64,000 nt of DNA, taken from Spirochaeta lutea (GTDB lineage: Bacteria > Spirochaetota > Spirochaetia > DSM-27196 > Salinispiraceae). Below are positions 36,922 to 45,640 of the stretch, piece after piece. Numbering within the stretch: position 1 is the stretch's first letter; each line of letters starts with the position of its first letter. The stretch covers positions 157,766 to 221,765 of the forward strand of contig NZ_JNUP01000071.1 in NCBI RefSeq assembly GCF_000758165.1, written 5' to 3'. The position numbers and the translations under genes were made by a program. The notes under the pieces were generated by a model. It did not search any database. It saw only the letters and a program-made list of their open reading frames with translations, and had not been told where the DNA came from.

Positions 36922-37199
36922 AGTTTGCCTTCCAGAAATCCCGGGAAAATTCTGCAACCCGTGAGTTGTATACCTTCCTTCGTACCTAAAAGGTGGCAAG
37001 GCCGCCCCTGGGCGGCACTCATGCCGGGTTCGGCCCCAAGAAAGCACCGCCGTATCCTGCGCCGGTCACTACCCTTGGCGCGCAAAGAATAATCCCCGGT
37101 CTCAAGGCGAAAAAACGATTAGATTTAATCTCTCCGGTATACGCATCCCCTTCCTCCCGCTATACTAGCTTCATCATCCAAGCCGAACAGGAGGTACAT

Positions 37200-37271
37200 A
37201 TGAGAATGTCTTACCATCCCATCACCACCATCACATGGTTCGTATCCTGCCTTGGAGCCGACGTATTGTAG
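37200..37271 (+). CDS. Possible 23-residue peptide or leader ORF
   Basis: ATG 37200 has a near-ideal ribosome site (AGGAGGTACAT) and a TATACT -10-like box about 35 bp upstream, yet the frame ends after 23 codons (MRMSYHPITT...). It could be a leader peptide, the broken start of a lost gene, or chance. A minus-strand frame across the same bases lacks a start signal. It precedes the CD3324-family gene by 145 bp. Confidence 0.25.
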   Translation: MRMSYHPITTITWFVSCLGADVL

Positions 37272-37415
37272 TTGATCGAAAACCTCGGTCATCGTAATGC
37301 GGGCAATGGCGTTGTAACGGCGCATCCCCAGACTACCTGAGATAGCCACGCTACCCTATCCAATCCAGTGCACTAGGATTACGGACCCTCGCTTATGCAG
37401 CCACGAGGAGAAATC

Positions 37416-37712
37416 GTGTCCTATAGAAACGCTAAAACCATACTGCCCAAAGATCTTTTACAGGAGATTCAGAAGTACATACAAGGTGAGCAGATTTACA
37501 TTCCGCGACGATCCGGAGAAAAGCTCGGGTGGGGAATGAAAAACGGATCCCGCCCCATGATAGCAGAGAGAAACCGGGAAATTCGAAGGTTGAAATCTCA
37601 AGGGATGTCCCTAAGCGAGCTCGCCGATTCGTTCTCATTGTCCACCGACTCAATCCGCAAGATTGTCTATCCCGGGTTTTCAGATTCCTGTGACCCGCCA
37701 TCTCCGGAGTAG
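37416..37712 (+). CDS. CD3324-family putative DNA-binding protein
   Basis: A 98-residue protein matching the CD3324 family: an N-terminal SYRNAKTILPKDLLQEIQKY, the middle GEQIYIPRRSGEKLGWG and a C-terminal helix-turn-helix (EIRRLKSQGMSLSELADSF, then LSTDSIRKIVY). The GTG start at 37416 follows GAGGAG with 5-bp spacing and gives the family N-terminus; ATG 37395 in frame is less likely. The family is thought to regulate transcription, but targets are not known. It stands alone. Confidence 0.85.
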   Translation: MSYRNAKTILPKDLLQEIQKYIQGEQIYIPRRSGEKLGWGMKNGSRPMIAERNREIRRLKSQGMSLSELADSFSLSTDSIRKIVYPGFSDSCDPPSPE

Positions 37713-37788
37713 GATATGGAATAACCGGCACAGGTCAGCCCCGGAGCCTCCGGACAAGGGTTTCTCGGTAAGGATCCCCCTTTAATCC

Positions 37789-38364
37789 TCACCGGTCCCC
37801 TGTCCGCCTGGTGTACCGGTACAGACCAAAAACCACCAGAGCGAGCAGTCCAAGGCCGAGCAGGAGGAATTTTGCCAGGGTAAAACCGCCGGCTGCGCCC
37901 AGCCAGGCAAGCGATATCCGGGGGAATCCAAGCAGGCTCAGGTCGATAATCAGGTTTTCGATGATGTCGCATAGCCCGGCAGCCAGGGGCAACAGGGCGA
38001 GGAAGGAAACCGGGGTAGGCAGCCGACTTTCCCGGATCTGCCGGCGGATGAGAATCCCCAGGCTGGGGTAGAGGGCCAGGGCGAAGAGGTAATCCAAACA
38101 ATGGAATACCAGGTACTCGATCCTCCCCCGGTCTCCCAGGTCTGTAAGCACCTGCCCTGCGGTCTGCCCGGTGTAGCCGAATCGTACATCCAGGGACTGG
38201 GCCGACTCAAACCCCAGAAGGCCGAAGAGCCCTACAGCCATGAGGATGTACAAAATCACCGCACCGGCGCCGAGAACCAGGAGAATTCTGAGTTCACGGT
38301 CGAAGCGCGGTTCTGTCCCGTCAGATGCGGATGGGTCTGGGCGGCGGTCGGTTTTATTGCGCAT
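37789..38364 (-). CDS. Four-helix membrane protein, unknown function
   Basis: A 191-residue protein with about four membrane helices (ILLVLGAGAVILYILMAVGL, the YLFALALYPSLGILI region, LALLPLAAGLCDIIENLII and FLLLGLGLLALVVFGLY) and charged ends. The CDIIEN motif inside the third helix is notable and could be functional. It follows the DNA methyltransferase gene by 24 bp in the same direction. No named family was recognised. Confidence 0.65.
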   Translation of the reverse strand: MRNKTDRRPDPSASDGTEPRFDRELRILLVLGAGAVILYILMAVGLFGLLGFESAQSLDVRFGYTGQTAGQVLTDLGDRGRIEYLVFHCLDYLFALALYPSLGILIRRQIRESRLPTPVSFLALLPLAAGLCDIIENLIIDLSLLGFPRISLAWLGAAGGFTLAKFLLLGLGLLALVVFGLYRYTRRTGDR

Positions 38365-38388
38365 ACTAATCCCCTTACAACTCGGAAT

Positions 38389-39525
38389 TTAGCGGATCGT
38401 TTGGGTTCGCAGACTCGTAATTGGCGCCGGCTGGCGGTAGTACGTGGTAAACCGTCCCCGGTGTAGGTCCAGGACACCCCTATCGGCCTGGGCAAAGCGG
38501 AGATCCCGCTCCTGGGCGGTAATAACGGGGATGTCGTAAAACTCGTTGTGATGGGAGAAGGTCTTACCCTGATCAAGTCTGCGCCGGACGAATTCGCTAT
38601 GAGCGGCAAGACGGCCCCGGGGTATGTCGGATAACAGAGGAACCGCAGCCTCCAAGGTCCTCAGGCCGTAGTTGCCGATGGAGGATTCCAGTTCATATCC
38701 AACGCTGTTGCGCCCCAGGGCGAGGGCGGCCTGACTGGTGGTTCCGATGCCCCAGAAGGGATCCAGAACGGTATCTCCCTGTACGCTGAACATGGAAATG
38801 AGTCGAAAGGGGATTTCAAAGGGATAGGCAGCACTGCGGCTTCGGGCCAACAACCCTTCGGAAAAGTGGTTAGACGCGCCTGAGGCGTTAGAATCCCCGG
38901 AGGGTAGAGACCCCAGAATCTGCTTGGCCCCCCCGATCTCCCAGAGATCGCTGAACCACTTATTTCGCTCTTCCCAGAAATAAGCGCTGACCCTGCGGTT
39001 GTATTTTTCTTCGGGGCTTTTAAAAACCCGGTGCCCACCCTTGCGGAGGATGAGAATGTACTCGTGTTCCAGGGTAACGTAGGCGCCTCCGGGAAGCATG
39101 CCCGATCCCATGAACTTGTTGGGGGCGTTGGTGGGTTTCCGCCAGAGAACGGCGGGGAGGCTTTGGAAGCCCAGGGACAGGGCTGCGCTGAGAATCCTGG
39201 CGTGATTTGCATATAATTGGAAATGCCCCCCCAGTTTGCGTGTTGCATCTCCAATATTCACGCAGAGGATTCCGCCGGGAGACAGGACTCGGAAGCATTC
39301 CTTCCACACCCTATCCAAGAGCCCGTGCATAGCCTCAAAGGCCTCAGGTCCCCGGGCCGCTCCAAGGGCCCGCTGAATCGCTGTATCTTCATGAGAAAGC
39401 TGGTCGTCCCACATGGCAATCATGGGATAGGGCGGACTGGTGACCACCAGGTGCACTGATTGGTCATCCAGATCGGTCATGGAGGTGGAGCTTCCGATGC
39501 ATAATGTATGTTGCGTCTGCTCCAT
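38389..39525 (-). CDS. Solo site-specific DNA methyltransferase (TSPPY type)
   Basis: A 378-residue enzyme transferring methyl from AdoMet to DNA. The catalytic motif IV VVTSPPYPMIAMW is near the N-terminus and the AdoMet motif I LDPFWGIGTTSQAA near residue 270, the order of the beta class; TSPPY is most often found in N4-cytosine enzymes, though some methylate adenine. ATG 39525 follows a G8 run; an extension to 39549 is possible. No restriction endonuclease is adjacent, so it may be regulatory or protective. Confidence 0.88.
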   Translation of the reverse strand: MEQTQHTLCIGSSTSMTDLDDQSVHLVVTSPPYPMIAMWDDQLSHEDTAIQRALGAARGPEAFEAMHGLLDRVWKECFRVLSPGGILCVNIGDATRKLGGHFQLYANHARILSAALSLGFQSLPAVLWRKPTNAPNKFMGSGMLPGGAYVTLEHEYILILRKGGHRVFKSPEEKYNRRVSAYFWEERNKWFSDLWEIGGAKQILGSLPSGDSNASGASNHFSEGLLARSRSAAYPFEIPFRLISMFSVQGDTVLDPFWGIGTTSQAALALGRNSVGYELESSIGNYGLRTLEAAVPLLSDIPRGRLAAHSEFVRRRLDQGKTFSHHNEFYDIPVITAQERDLRFAQADRGVLDLHRGRFTTYYRQPAPITSLRTQTIR

Positions 39526-39891
39526 TGTCCCCCCCCAGTTGGTGCCCATATCCCGGCCATGGACTGCCGTCTTTCAGGGTGTAAGGCATCCATGCTCGTT
39601 CATCAGAATCGAAACCCGGAACCGTTCTGCAGTGTTCCTGGTCAGATCCTAGAGCAGAGTATAAAAGGGGTTTCCAGAAATGTCTAGCGGTTTTTGGGGA
39701 GTGGAGAAAGAAGATGTCCGGTTCCGGAATGAGTATGCCGGGTACCGTCCCCGGTGAAAGCCCGGGGTCAGCCGCCGGGCTTCTGAATCAAGGCTTCTGA
39801 ATCAAGGCTTCTGAATCAAGGCTTCTGAATCAAGGCTTCTGGCTCAGGGGCTCTCCGTACCGCCGGGGGTGCGGAATCGGAAGGTCCGGGG
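39526..39891. other. 366-bp intergenic region with a tandem repeat
   Basis: It contains the divergence between the methyltransferase start and the end of the MutS-like gene. A 14-bp tandem repeat occupies 39778-39847. A+T-rich bases near 39650-39665 may contain the methyltransferase promoter. No gene was found. Confidence 0.5.
39778..39847. repeat. 14-bp tandem repeat, five units
   Basis: Unit GGCTTCTGAATCAA, four exact copies and a fifth diverged one (GGCTTCTGGCTCAG). It lies just downstream of the MutS-like stop. Confidence 0.9.
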
Positions 39892-41814
39892 TTACGAATC
39901 CGAATAGTCCGGGGGTGTGGAATCGGGGCCGAGCCGGGTCTGAAGAAGGGCCTCCAGGCTCTCCCGGTCGATTTTGTAATGCCGGGCCACATCCAGGGCG
40001 TAGCTCTTGCCCGTTGGAGGGGCGAGGATGATTTTATAGGTGCGCTGGCCCCTGGGGTTCTGGTCATCCTCCGCACCCATAGCTCCATTAGGGACATCCG
40101 GCTGCGGCCCTGCTCTCCGGGGCGCCTCACCGGCGGCCTCAGCATTGGACCGGGCTGCTTCGGTTTTGCGCCCGGAAGCCGGGACAGACTGGGCCCGGGG
40201 AGCCTGGGTTTCCCCCGACAGAGAGGCGGCTTCCTGGGCCGGCTCCGCCCGGTCGGCCGGGGCGTCGTCATGGGTTGATTGGGCCACTACGGAAATCAGG
40301 CTGCCGATGGAGGGATGCTCCTGGGCGATATCCGCGGCCAGGCTATGCAGGTGGGTCGCGACAATACAGCGGATTCCCGAATCGGCCAGAACCTCCAGGA
40401 TATCCCGGAGCAGCACCCCAGCCTCACCCGGACTGGTACTGGCGAAACTTTCGTTCATGAGCACCAGGCTTCGGGGGCCCAGGGAGGAAAAAAGCTCCCG
40501 AACGCGTAGACTTTCCTCTCCCAAACGACCGGCCTGGGCCTCGGGACGCTCCTCAATCTGGTAGTGGGTAAAGATACCGTCCACGGGGCTCAGGGAGCAG
40601 CTCTCTGCGGGAACCAGGGCTCCAACCTGAGCAAGGACAACCAGAATGCCGATGGACTGGAGGTACACGGTCTTTCCCCCCCGGTTGGGTCCGGTGAGCA
40701 CAAACCCCCGGTAGGCACCGTCAAAATACAGATCGTTCGCCACCAGACGCCGTGCCAGGGATCCGCCCTCCCGGCTTCCGCCGTCATGCCGGAAGAGCTC
40801 CGCCAGGCGCAGGTTCCAGCACCCCTGGGCCAGGAGCTTCATGGTGTCCCCGGGGGTAAAGACCGGGGTACAGAAGGGAAGCCCCAGGGTTTTAAATTCC
40901 CCGAGGTAGGATGCCAGCCGCAGATAGAAGATCAGCTCCCGGCCAAGATGTTCAAAAAACCCGCCCTGAAGATTCTGGAAGGGCTGGAGGTCCGCTACGA
41001 GGCTCCGGGCCGTTTTTTCCATTACCTGGTTCACATCCTGGAGTATGGGTACCAGCAGGGGGTTTTCCCGGTTGGATCCGGTGCTCTGCATCGGAGGGTG
41101 AAAGCTGCCCAGGGCGGCTGGACCGCTGGAATCGGCCCCCAACAACCGGCCGAACATCCCCGGCTTCGCCTCGGGAATCGGTTTATCGTGGATATCTGTC
41201 AGGACTGCGGAAATAGGACGCAGGTAGCTGTCCAAGTTTACCCCGATGGAGATGCTCTTTACCGACCGGAGCTTGTTGCTGATCTGGGGCAGCTGGGTTT
41301 CCAACCGGGTAAAGAGGGGATCCCGGCGCACATCCTCCAGCTGGGCAAGGATCTGCTGGAAGCCCGGAGCCGTGAGGGTATCCCGGGAATCCTGGAGAAT
41401 GGATCCGAAGAGCTGTACCCCCGTAAGGTAGCTTTCCAGCTGGGTGATTTTCCGGGCGACGGCCATCAGGGGTGATTTATCGGTTTTGCCCGGGGTCGGT
41501 ACCTGCCGGGAGTACAGGAGATGCTGGGCGGCCTCTTCCAACCGGGAATGCAGCTGGGGAGCGTGGAGGATGTTCTCAAAGATTCCCTGGCGGTAGGCCA
41601 AAACCCGGGGATCGTCTATCAGCCGGGTCAGGATGGGCTCCTGGGAGGCTCGCTCCCAGCGGTTCGGGAAGACCCGGGTCAGGAGTTTGTCGATGCCCAG
41701 GTCGGTGATGGTTTGGGGGTCCAGCTGCCGTCCGGTTTGTTCTTCGCCCATTTCCAGTCCCGGGGGCCAGAGAAGGCTTAAGGGGGTGCGGTTTGAATCC
41801 CGTTGGTCGTCCAT
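39892..41814 (-). CDS. MutS-family ATPase, short form with a disordered insert
   Basis: A 640-residue protein with MutS core (lever) helices and the C-terminal ABC-type ATPase: Walker A LTGPNRGGKTVYLQSIG, Walker B SLVLMNESFAST and the following GIRCIVATHLHSLA. It lacks the N-terminal mismatch-recognition domain and the Smr tail of MutS2. A run of about 70 residues rich in Ala, Glu, Pro and Arg is inserted between the ATPase strand LISVVAQS and the closing RTYKIILAPP. The role may be in recombination or a non-repair process. The start at 41814 has no clear ribosome site. Confidence 0.85.
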   Translation of the reverse strand: MDDQRDSNRTPLSLLWPPGLEMGEEQTGRQLDPQTITDLGIDKLLTRVFPNRWERASQEPILTRLIDDPRVLAYRQGIFENILHAPQLHSRLEEAAQHLLYSRQVPTPGKTDKSPLMAVARKITQLESYLTGVQLFGSILQDSRDTLTAPGFQQILAQLEDVRRDPLFTRLETQLPQISNKLRSVKSISIGVNLDSYLRPISAVLTDIHDKPIPEAKPGMFGRLLGADSSGPAALGSFHPPMQSTGSNRENPLLVPILQDVNQVMEKTARSLVADLQPFQNLQGGFFEHLGRELIFYLRLASYLGEFKTLGLPFCTPVFTPGDTMKLLAQGCWNLRLAELFRHDGGSREGGSLARRLVANDLYFDGAYRGFVLTGPNRGGKTVYLQSIGILVVLAQVGALVPAESCSLSPVDGIFTHYQIEERPEAQAGRLGEESLRVRELFSSLGPRSLVLMNESFASTSPGEAGVLLRDILEVLADSGIRCIVATHLHSLAADIAQEHPSIGSLISVVAQSTHDDAPADRAEPAQEAASLSGETQAPRAQSVPASGRKTEAARSNAEAAGEAPRRAGPQPDVPNGAMGAEDDQNPRGQRTYKIILAPPTGKSYALDVARHYKIDRESLEALLQTRLGPDSTPPDYSDS

Positions 41815-41907
41815 AGGCAGGTATCATACCCCGGATCGCGGCGGTTGGAAAGCGTAGAATGGGAGCGCCGGGCCGTCCCGAGTCAAGGGGCGGGATGCCC
41901 GAAGGCC

Positions 41908-41925
41908 GGGCATGGGAATCACCCT
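41908..41925 (-). repeat. 18/19-nt recurrent motif, occurrence 2
   Basis: Minus strand AGGGTGATTCCCATGCCC, 94 bp upstream of the MutS-like start. Confidence 0.4.
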
Positions 41926-41937
41926 AAAACCGCTCCA

Positions 41938-41952
41938 CCATTTTGCGCACTA
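41938..41952. repeat. End fragment of the 105-bp repeat
   Basis: CATTTTGCGCACTA matches the outer end of the family; the rest of the element is missing. Confidence 0.5.
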
Positions 41953-41970
41953 TGCACCATTTGGACACGG

Positions 41971-41997
41971 AAAAAGGGCCCGGAACACCCCGGACCC
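41971..41997 (-). terminator. Rho-independent terminator of the hcp operon
   Basis: On the minus strand GGGTCCGG pairs with CCGGGCCC around GGTGTT and is followed by TTTTT. It lies 24 bp beyond the hcp stop. Confidence 0.85.
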
Positions 41998-42020
41998 CAG
42001 TAGACTAGATAATCCTCTGT

Positions 42021-43787
42021 TTAGGACGCTGTAATTGCTGCAAGATCCTCCTCCACGGTGCCGGTCCCCTGGATTCCGAAGGTATCCACCAGAACCTTGG
42101 CTACCCCGGGACTCAGGAAGGCAGGCAGGGTCGGACCCAGCCGGACATTCTTGAACCCCAGATGCAGGAGGGCAAGCAGGACGGCCACGGCCTTCTGCTC
42201 GTACCAGGCGATATCGAAGTCGATGGGCAGATCGTTGATGTCCGCCATGCCGAAGGCTTCCTTCAGGGTCAGGGCGGTGACCGCCAGGGAGTAGCTGTCA
42301 TTGCATTGCCCGGCATCCAGAACCCGGGGAATACCCCCGATATCCCCGAGATCCAGCTTGTTGTACCGGTACTTGGCACAGCCCGCAGTCAGAATAACCG
42401 TGTCCCGGGGCAGGCCCTGAGCGACCTGGGTAAAGTGGTCACGGCTCTTATGGCGGCCGTCGCATCCGGCCATCACCACGAAGCGTTTGAGGGCCCCGGA
42501 TTTTACCGCGTCGATGACCTTGTCGGCGAGCTGGCTGATCTGGTGATGGGCGAAACCACCGGTAATACTGCCCTGTTCGAGCTCGATCGGGGGCTGGCAG
42601 GTCTTGGCCAGACTTACCAGCGCGGAGAAGTCCTTCCTACCCTGGGAATCCTCGGAGATGTGGGGAACCCCGGGAAAACCGGCCATCCCCGTGGTGAAGA
42701 TCCGGGTTTTATAGCTCTCCTTGGGAGGCACAATACAGTTGGTGGTCATCAGGATTACCCCGTTGAAGCTCTCGAACTCCTTGTCCTGCTGCCACCAGGC
42801 ATTGCCATAGTTACCCACAAAGTGATCGTATTTCTTGAAGGCCGGATAGTAGTTTGCCGGAAGCATCTCCGAGTGGGTGTACACATCCACCCCGGTACCG
42901 GCGGTCTGTTCCAGGAGCTCCTCCATATCCTTCAGGTCGTGGCCAGAAATCAGGATGGCGGGATTGGACCGGGTTCCGATATTTACCTGGGTAATCTCGG
43001 GGTTTCCGTAGGTCTCGGTGTTGGCCTTGTCCAAGAGGGCCATGGTGGTAACCGCGGTCTTGCCGGTTTCCAGAACCAGGGCCGTCAGGCTCTCGGGGTT
43101 CTCATCCTGGGAGGTCCGGGCCAGGGCTGCGGCGGCAAAGCGGTAGATCTCCGGATCCTCGTAGCCCAGGACGGCAGCGTGCTCGGCGTAGGCAGCAATT
43201 CCCTTGAGACCGTAGATGGTCAGCTCTCTGAGGCTGCGGACATCCTCCTGCTCCTGGGCCAAAATTCCCACCAGAGCAGCCTTGCCCTCCAGATCCTCCA
43301 CCAATGCTGGAACAGCCTGGGCCTCCTCGGGTAGATTCTCAAGCTGTTTCTTCTGGTCCACCCCGCTCCGTCCGGCTTGGTAGGCCAGGGCAGCGGCCAA
43401 TTGATCCTGCAGTTCCTCCAGGCTTCGGGACTCGGCCAGGAGGGGTTTCCAGGTAAGGATATCCGGGTTTTCAGGGTGATTCTGATGCCCCAGGCCACCT
43501 GCCAAAAGCTCGCCCCGGAGCACCAGGCCCTCTAAAACCAGGGAGGCGATGCGCAGCCGGTCGAAGTTCGCATTGGTGATGGTGGCAAAGAGCGACCGGA
43601 CGAGATACCGGCCGGCCCTGATCACCTGGTCGTCCCCTGCCCCCTGGGCAGCCAATCCGACCCCTTTCGCGGTGTAGATCAGCAGATCCTGGATCCCCGC
43701 GGTCACATCCTCCTTGCCGCAGACCCCACGGACGGTACAACCCGTGTTCTTTGCGGCTTCCTGGCATTGAAAACAAAACATACTCAT
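42021..43787 (-). CDS. hcp: Hydroxylamine reductase / hybrid-cluster protein, class I
   Basis: A 588-residue cytosolic Fe-S protein that reduces NO or hydroxylamine. The N-terminal cubane ligands are [20 protein letters not shown], i.e. Cys5, 8, 17 and 23, spaced CX2CX8CX5C as in Desulfovibrio Hcp (class I). Downstream, ligands of the hybrid 4Fe-2O-2S cluster can be seen in [38 protein letters not shown] and [17 protein letters not shown]. The ATG follows directly after the stop of the ABC-type gene (TAAATG) with AAGGAG overlapping that end. It is the last gene of the operon started at 46833 and ends at a strong terminator. Confidence 0.96.
   Translation of the reverse strand: MSMFCFQCQEAAKNTGCTVRGVCGKEDVTAGIQDLLIYTAKGVGLAAQGAGDDQVIRAGRYLVRSLFATITNANFDRLRIASLVLEGLVLRGELLAGGLGHQNHPENPDILTWKPLLAESRSLEELQDQLAAALAYQAGRSGVDQKKQLENLPEEAQAVPALVEDLEGKAALVGILAQEQEDVRSLRELTIYGLKGIAAYAEHAAVLGYEDPEIYRFAAAALARTSQDENPESLTALVLETGKTAVTTMALLDKANTETYGNPEITQVNIGTRSNPAILISGHDLKDMEELLEQTAGTGVDVYTHSEMLPANYYPAFKKYDHFVGNYGNAWWQQDKEFESFNGVILMTTNCIVPPKESYKTRIFTTGMAGFPGVPHISEDSQGRKDFSALVSLAKTCQPPIELEQGSITGGFAHHQISQLADKVIDAVKSGALKRFVVMAGCDGRHKSRDHFTQVAQGLPRDTVILTAGCAKYRYNKLDLGDIGGIPRVLDAGQCNDSYSLAVTALTLKEAFGMADINDLPIDFDIAWYEQKAVAVLLALLHLGFKNVRLGPTLPAFLSPGVAKVLVDTFGIQGTGTVEEDLAAITAS
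43473..43491 (+). repeat. 18/19-nt recurrent motif, occurrence 3 (inside hcp)
   Basis: AGGGTGATTCTGATGCCCC, inside the hcp coding sequence. Confidence 0.35.
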
Positions 43788-44831
43788 TTAGTAACTCCTT
43801 GTATGTGGTATGGCTGGTTCTAGGTATGGTGCGAATTCTCTGAATAATGACCGGTCGACCCGGTCCCCCCGGCGCAGGGCGGCCCGTAGGTTCTGGAACT
43901 GGGCGTCTATCTCCTCCAGACGCTCCAGCAGAACCTGTTCTTCCCGGTCCGTTTCCAAGACCTGGGCAATTCCTCCCTGCCGGATGATAATCCGCCGGGG
44001 AGATAGCAGGGCCAGAATCGGATCATGGGTGGCCATGAGGACAATCTTATCCCTGCCGGTTAACAGCTCCAGGGCCCGGCGCCGGTCGATGCCGGCGTTC
44101 TCGATCTCGTCGATGAGCACGATGGGGCTGCGGCTGACCAGGGCAGTGTCGGCGATCATCAGGGCCCGGGATTGTCCGCCGCTCAGGCTGGTCAGGGGGG
44201 TATCCCATCCGAATCCCTCCCCGGCCAGCAGATTCGCCTGGGCGATAACATCCCGGGCGGCTCCGTCGGGGTCAGAGTGATTCCGGCTGCGGGCATGGAG
44301 CTGAATAAACTCCCCTACCCCCAGATCCATCACAAAGTTCATGGTCTGGGACAGCTGGGCCACGAGTTTTTTCGCGGGATTAAACCGGCCGGAGAGCTCG
44401 GGCTGCTCGCCCTGTACGAGGATTCTCCGCCCCGTGGGGGTATCTCCCTGGGCGAGCCATTCGATATCCGCCAAGAGGCGGCTCTTCCCCGACCCAGTGG
44501 GCCCCAGAATGCTCCACACCTGGCCCGGCAGCAGATCCAGGCGCTCAAATCCCTCGGGACTGCCGTCCTTGCCCCGCCCGGGGAGGATGGTAATCCCCAG
44601 CCCCCCGGAACCCCGGTCCTCCGCGCCGGCCGGTCCGGAACCCGGCCGTTCCCCGGGCTGCTCAAGCCCTAAAAAGGCCAGTACCGCGGGATCGATGCCC
44701 GGCTTGGTCTGGGCATGGTTTGGGCTCTGGTGTTGAGCTGGGGCCTGAGTATGGGTCTGGGGTTCGTTCTGGTTCTGGTTCTGTGTCTGGTTCTGTGTCT
44801 GGTTTCGGTCGCTATTCCAGGGTGATTTCAC
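43788..44831 (-). CDS. ABC-type ATPase without membrane partner, hcp operon
   Basis: A 347-residue cytosolic ATPase. All nucleotide motifs are intact: Walker A ILGPTGSGKSRLL, signature LTSLSGGQSRALMIAD, Walker B SPIVLIDEIENAG and H-loop MATHDP. The first about 30 residues are a Gln/Asn/Thr repeat (NQTQNQTQNQ...), then a linker. No permease is encoded nearby in the operon, so it may work as a SufC-like soluble ATPase. GTG 44831 has GGAGG and overlaps the stop of the GTPase gene; the longer open frame to 44975 overlaps that gene entirely and is not chosen. Confidence 0.82.
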   Translation of the reverse strand: MKSPWNSDRNQTQNQTQNQNQNEPQTHTQAPAQHQSPNHAQTKPGIDPAVLAFLGLEQPGERPGSGPAGAEDRGSGGLGITILPGRGKDGSPEGFERLDLLPGQVWSILGPTGSGKSRLLADIEWLAQGDTPTGRRILVQGEQPELSGRFNPAKKLVAQLSQTMNFVMDLGVGEFIQLHARSRNHSDPDGAARDVIAQANLLAGEGFGWDTPLTSLSGGQSRALMIADTALVSRSPIVLIDEIENAGIDRRRALELLTGRDKIVLMATHDPILALLSPRRIIIRQGGIAQVLETDREEQVLLERLEEIDAQFQNLRAALRRGDRVDRSLFREFAPYLEPAIPHTRSY

Positions 44832-45640
44832 GGTTGTTCCTCCAAGTTCATCTTCCGGACGTTCCCCAGCTGGTACCGCTGGCCGATCCGGGTTTCTCCC
44901 AGGCAGTAGGAGCACAGGGCGCTGGGCATGGGGAACCGCAGACGGTTTCCCGTAACCCCGACAACCCCGGGACAACCCCGGGAACCCTCCATGGTACCCG
45001 CGGCCTCGTCAGCCCGGCTCGCCCCGGGTTCAGCTTCACCGCCCTCCCCGGGCAGCCCTGGCTGCTCATCGAAAAGAACCCCTCCGGCCCGGTCCAGAAT
45101 CACCGAACCCAGCTCGTAGGCGCCCTGGCCGGTGAGTCCGTTGATCTGCAGCACCTGGGCCCGGGGATTTACCGCCATAATCCGGGCCGCAAACACCTCC
45201 CGCTCTGCCTGGCTCACGATATCACCCTTGGTCACCACCACCATATCCGCGGTCTTCAGCATGGGGCCGATCTTGGCGGGGGTGTTTACCCCGCTGAGGT
45301 TATCCACCACACAGACGGCGAAGATATCCTTTAGATGGGGACTACAGCGGTTACAGAGCCCGGCGCTCTCGGAAAATAGAATCTCCAGTCCGCTTTCCAA
45401 CCCCCAGGCTGCAGCCTCCTCGATGTTGCTGGCAAAAAAATGATCCGGACAGAGGCTCCCGGATAGTCCCTTGCGCACCGGAATACCCAGCCGCTGGTAG
45501 GTCGCCTCGTCGTCGGTAAAGAGGCAGTCGAACTTAATCACTCCGGAACGCACGCCCCGCTCCCCTAACCCTAAAACGGTCTTTCCGATAACCGCCGTCT
45601 TCCCCACCGAGGGCGGTCCGGCAATAGTCACCAATCTCAT
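44828..45640 (-). CDS. HypB/UreG-like GTPase with Cys motifs, hcp operon
   Basis: A 270-residue SIMIBI GTPase. The P-loop is IAGPPSVGKTAVIGK, guanine specificity is from VVVTKGDIV, and the switch region ends in ESAGLCNRCSPHLKD, with a CxxC placed as in metallochaperone GTPases such as HypB. Near residues 185-220 there is a Gly/Glu/Ala-rich insert, and the C-terminal ALCSYCLGETRIGQRYQLG adds another CxxC (zinc-like). It overlaps both neighbours by 4 bp. By family logic it could load or deliver a metal or Fe-S precursor; the target suggested by context is Hcp. Confidence 0.82.
   Translation of the reverse strand: MRLVTIAGPPSVGKTAVIGKTVLGLGERGVRSGVIKFDCLFTDDEATYQRLGIPVRKGLSGSLCPDHFFASNIEEAAAWGLESGLEILFSESAGLCNRCSPHLKDIFAVCVVDNLSGVNTPAKIGPMLKTADMVVVTKGDIVSQAEREVFAARIMAVNPRAQVLQINGLTGQGAYELGSVILDRAGGVLFDEQPGLPGEGGEAEPGASRADEAAGTMEGSRGCPGVVGVTGNRLRFPMPSALCSYCLGETRIGQRYQLGNVRKMNLEEQP

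Larger units (their letters stand above)
36443..37199. other. 757-bp intergenic region with a terminator and repeat copy E
   Basis: Open frames exist on both strands here, but they run through repeat copy E (36816-36921) and resemble no family, so no gene is called. A minus-strand terminator lies at 36584-36612. At 37161-37167 there is TATACT, with a strong GGAGG at 37190, as if a promoter and leader started here. Confidence 0.5.
41815..42020. other. Gap between hcp and the MutS-like gene
   Basis: It contains a recurrent 18-nt motif (41908-41925), a fragment of the 105-bp repeat end (41938-41952) and the hcp operon terminator (41971-41997). TATGAT at 41823-41828 on the minus strand is a possible -10 for the MutS-like gene. 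Confidence 0.5.

Noticed and set aside
36640..37092. Open frames of 150 codons (+) and 144 codons (-)
   Set aside because: Both run through repeat copy E, are low-complexity and lack start signals.
37125..37349. 74-codon minus-strand frame with protein-like composition
   Set aside because: No ribosome site, no recognised family and competes with a plus-strand start that has one; left uncalled.
39778..39847. CRISPR-like array
   Set aside because: The 14-bp units are directly adjacent with no spacers and no cas genes are in the window.
44832..44975. N-terminal extension of the ABC ATPase
   Set aside because: It overlaps the GTPase gene; GTG 44831 has an ideal GGAGG and fits the overlap pattern of the operon.
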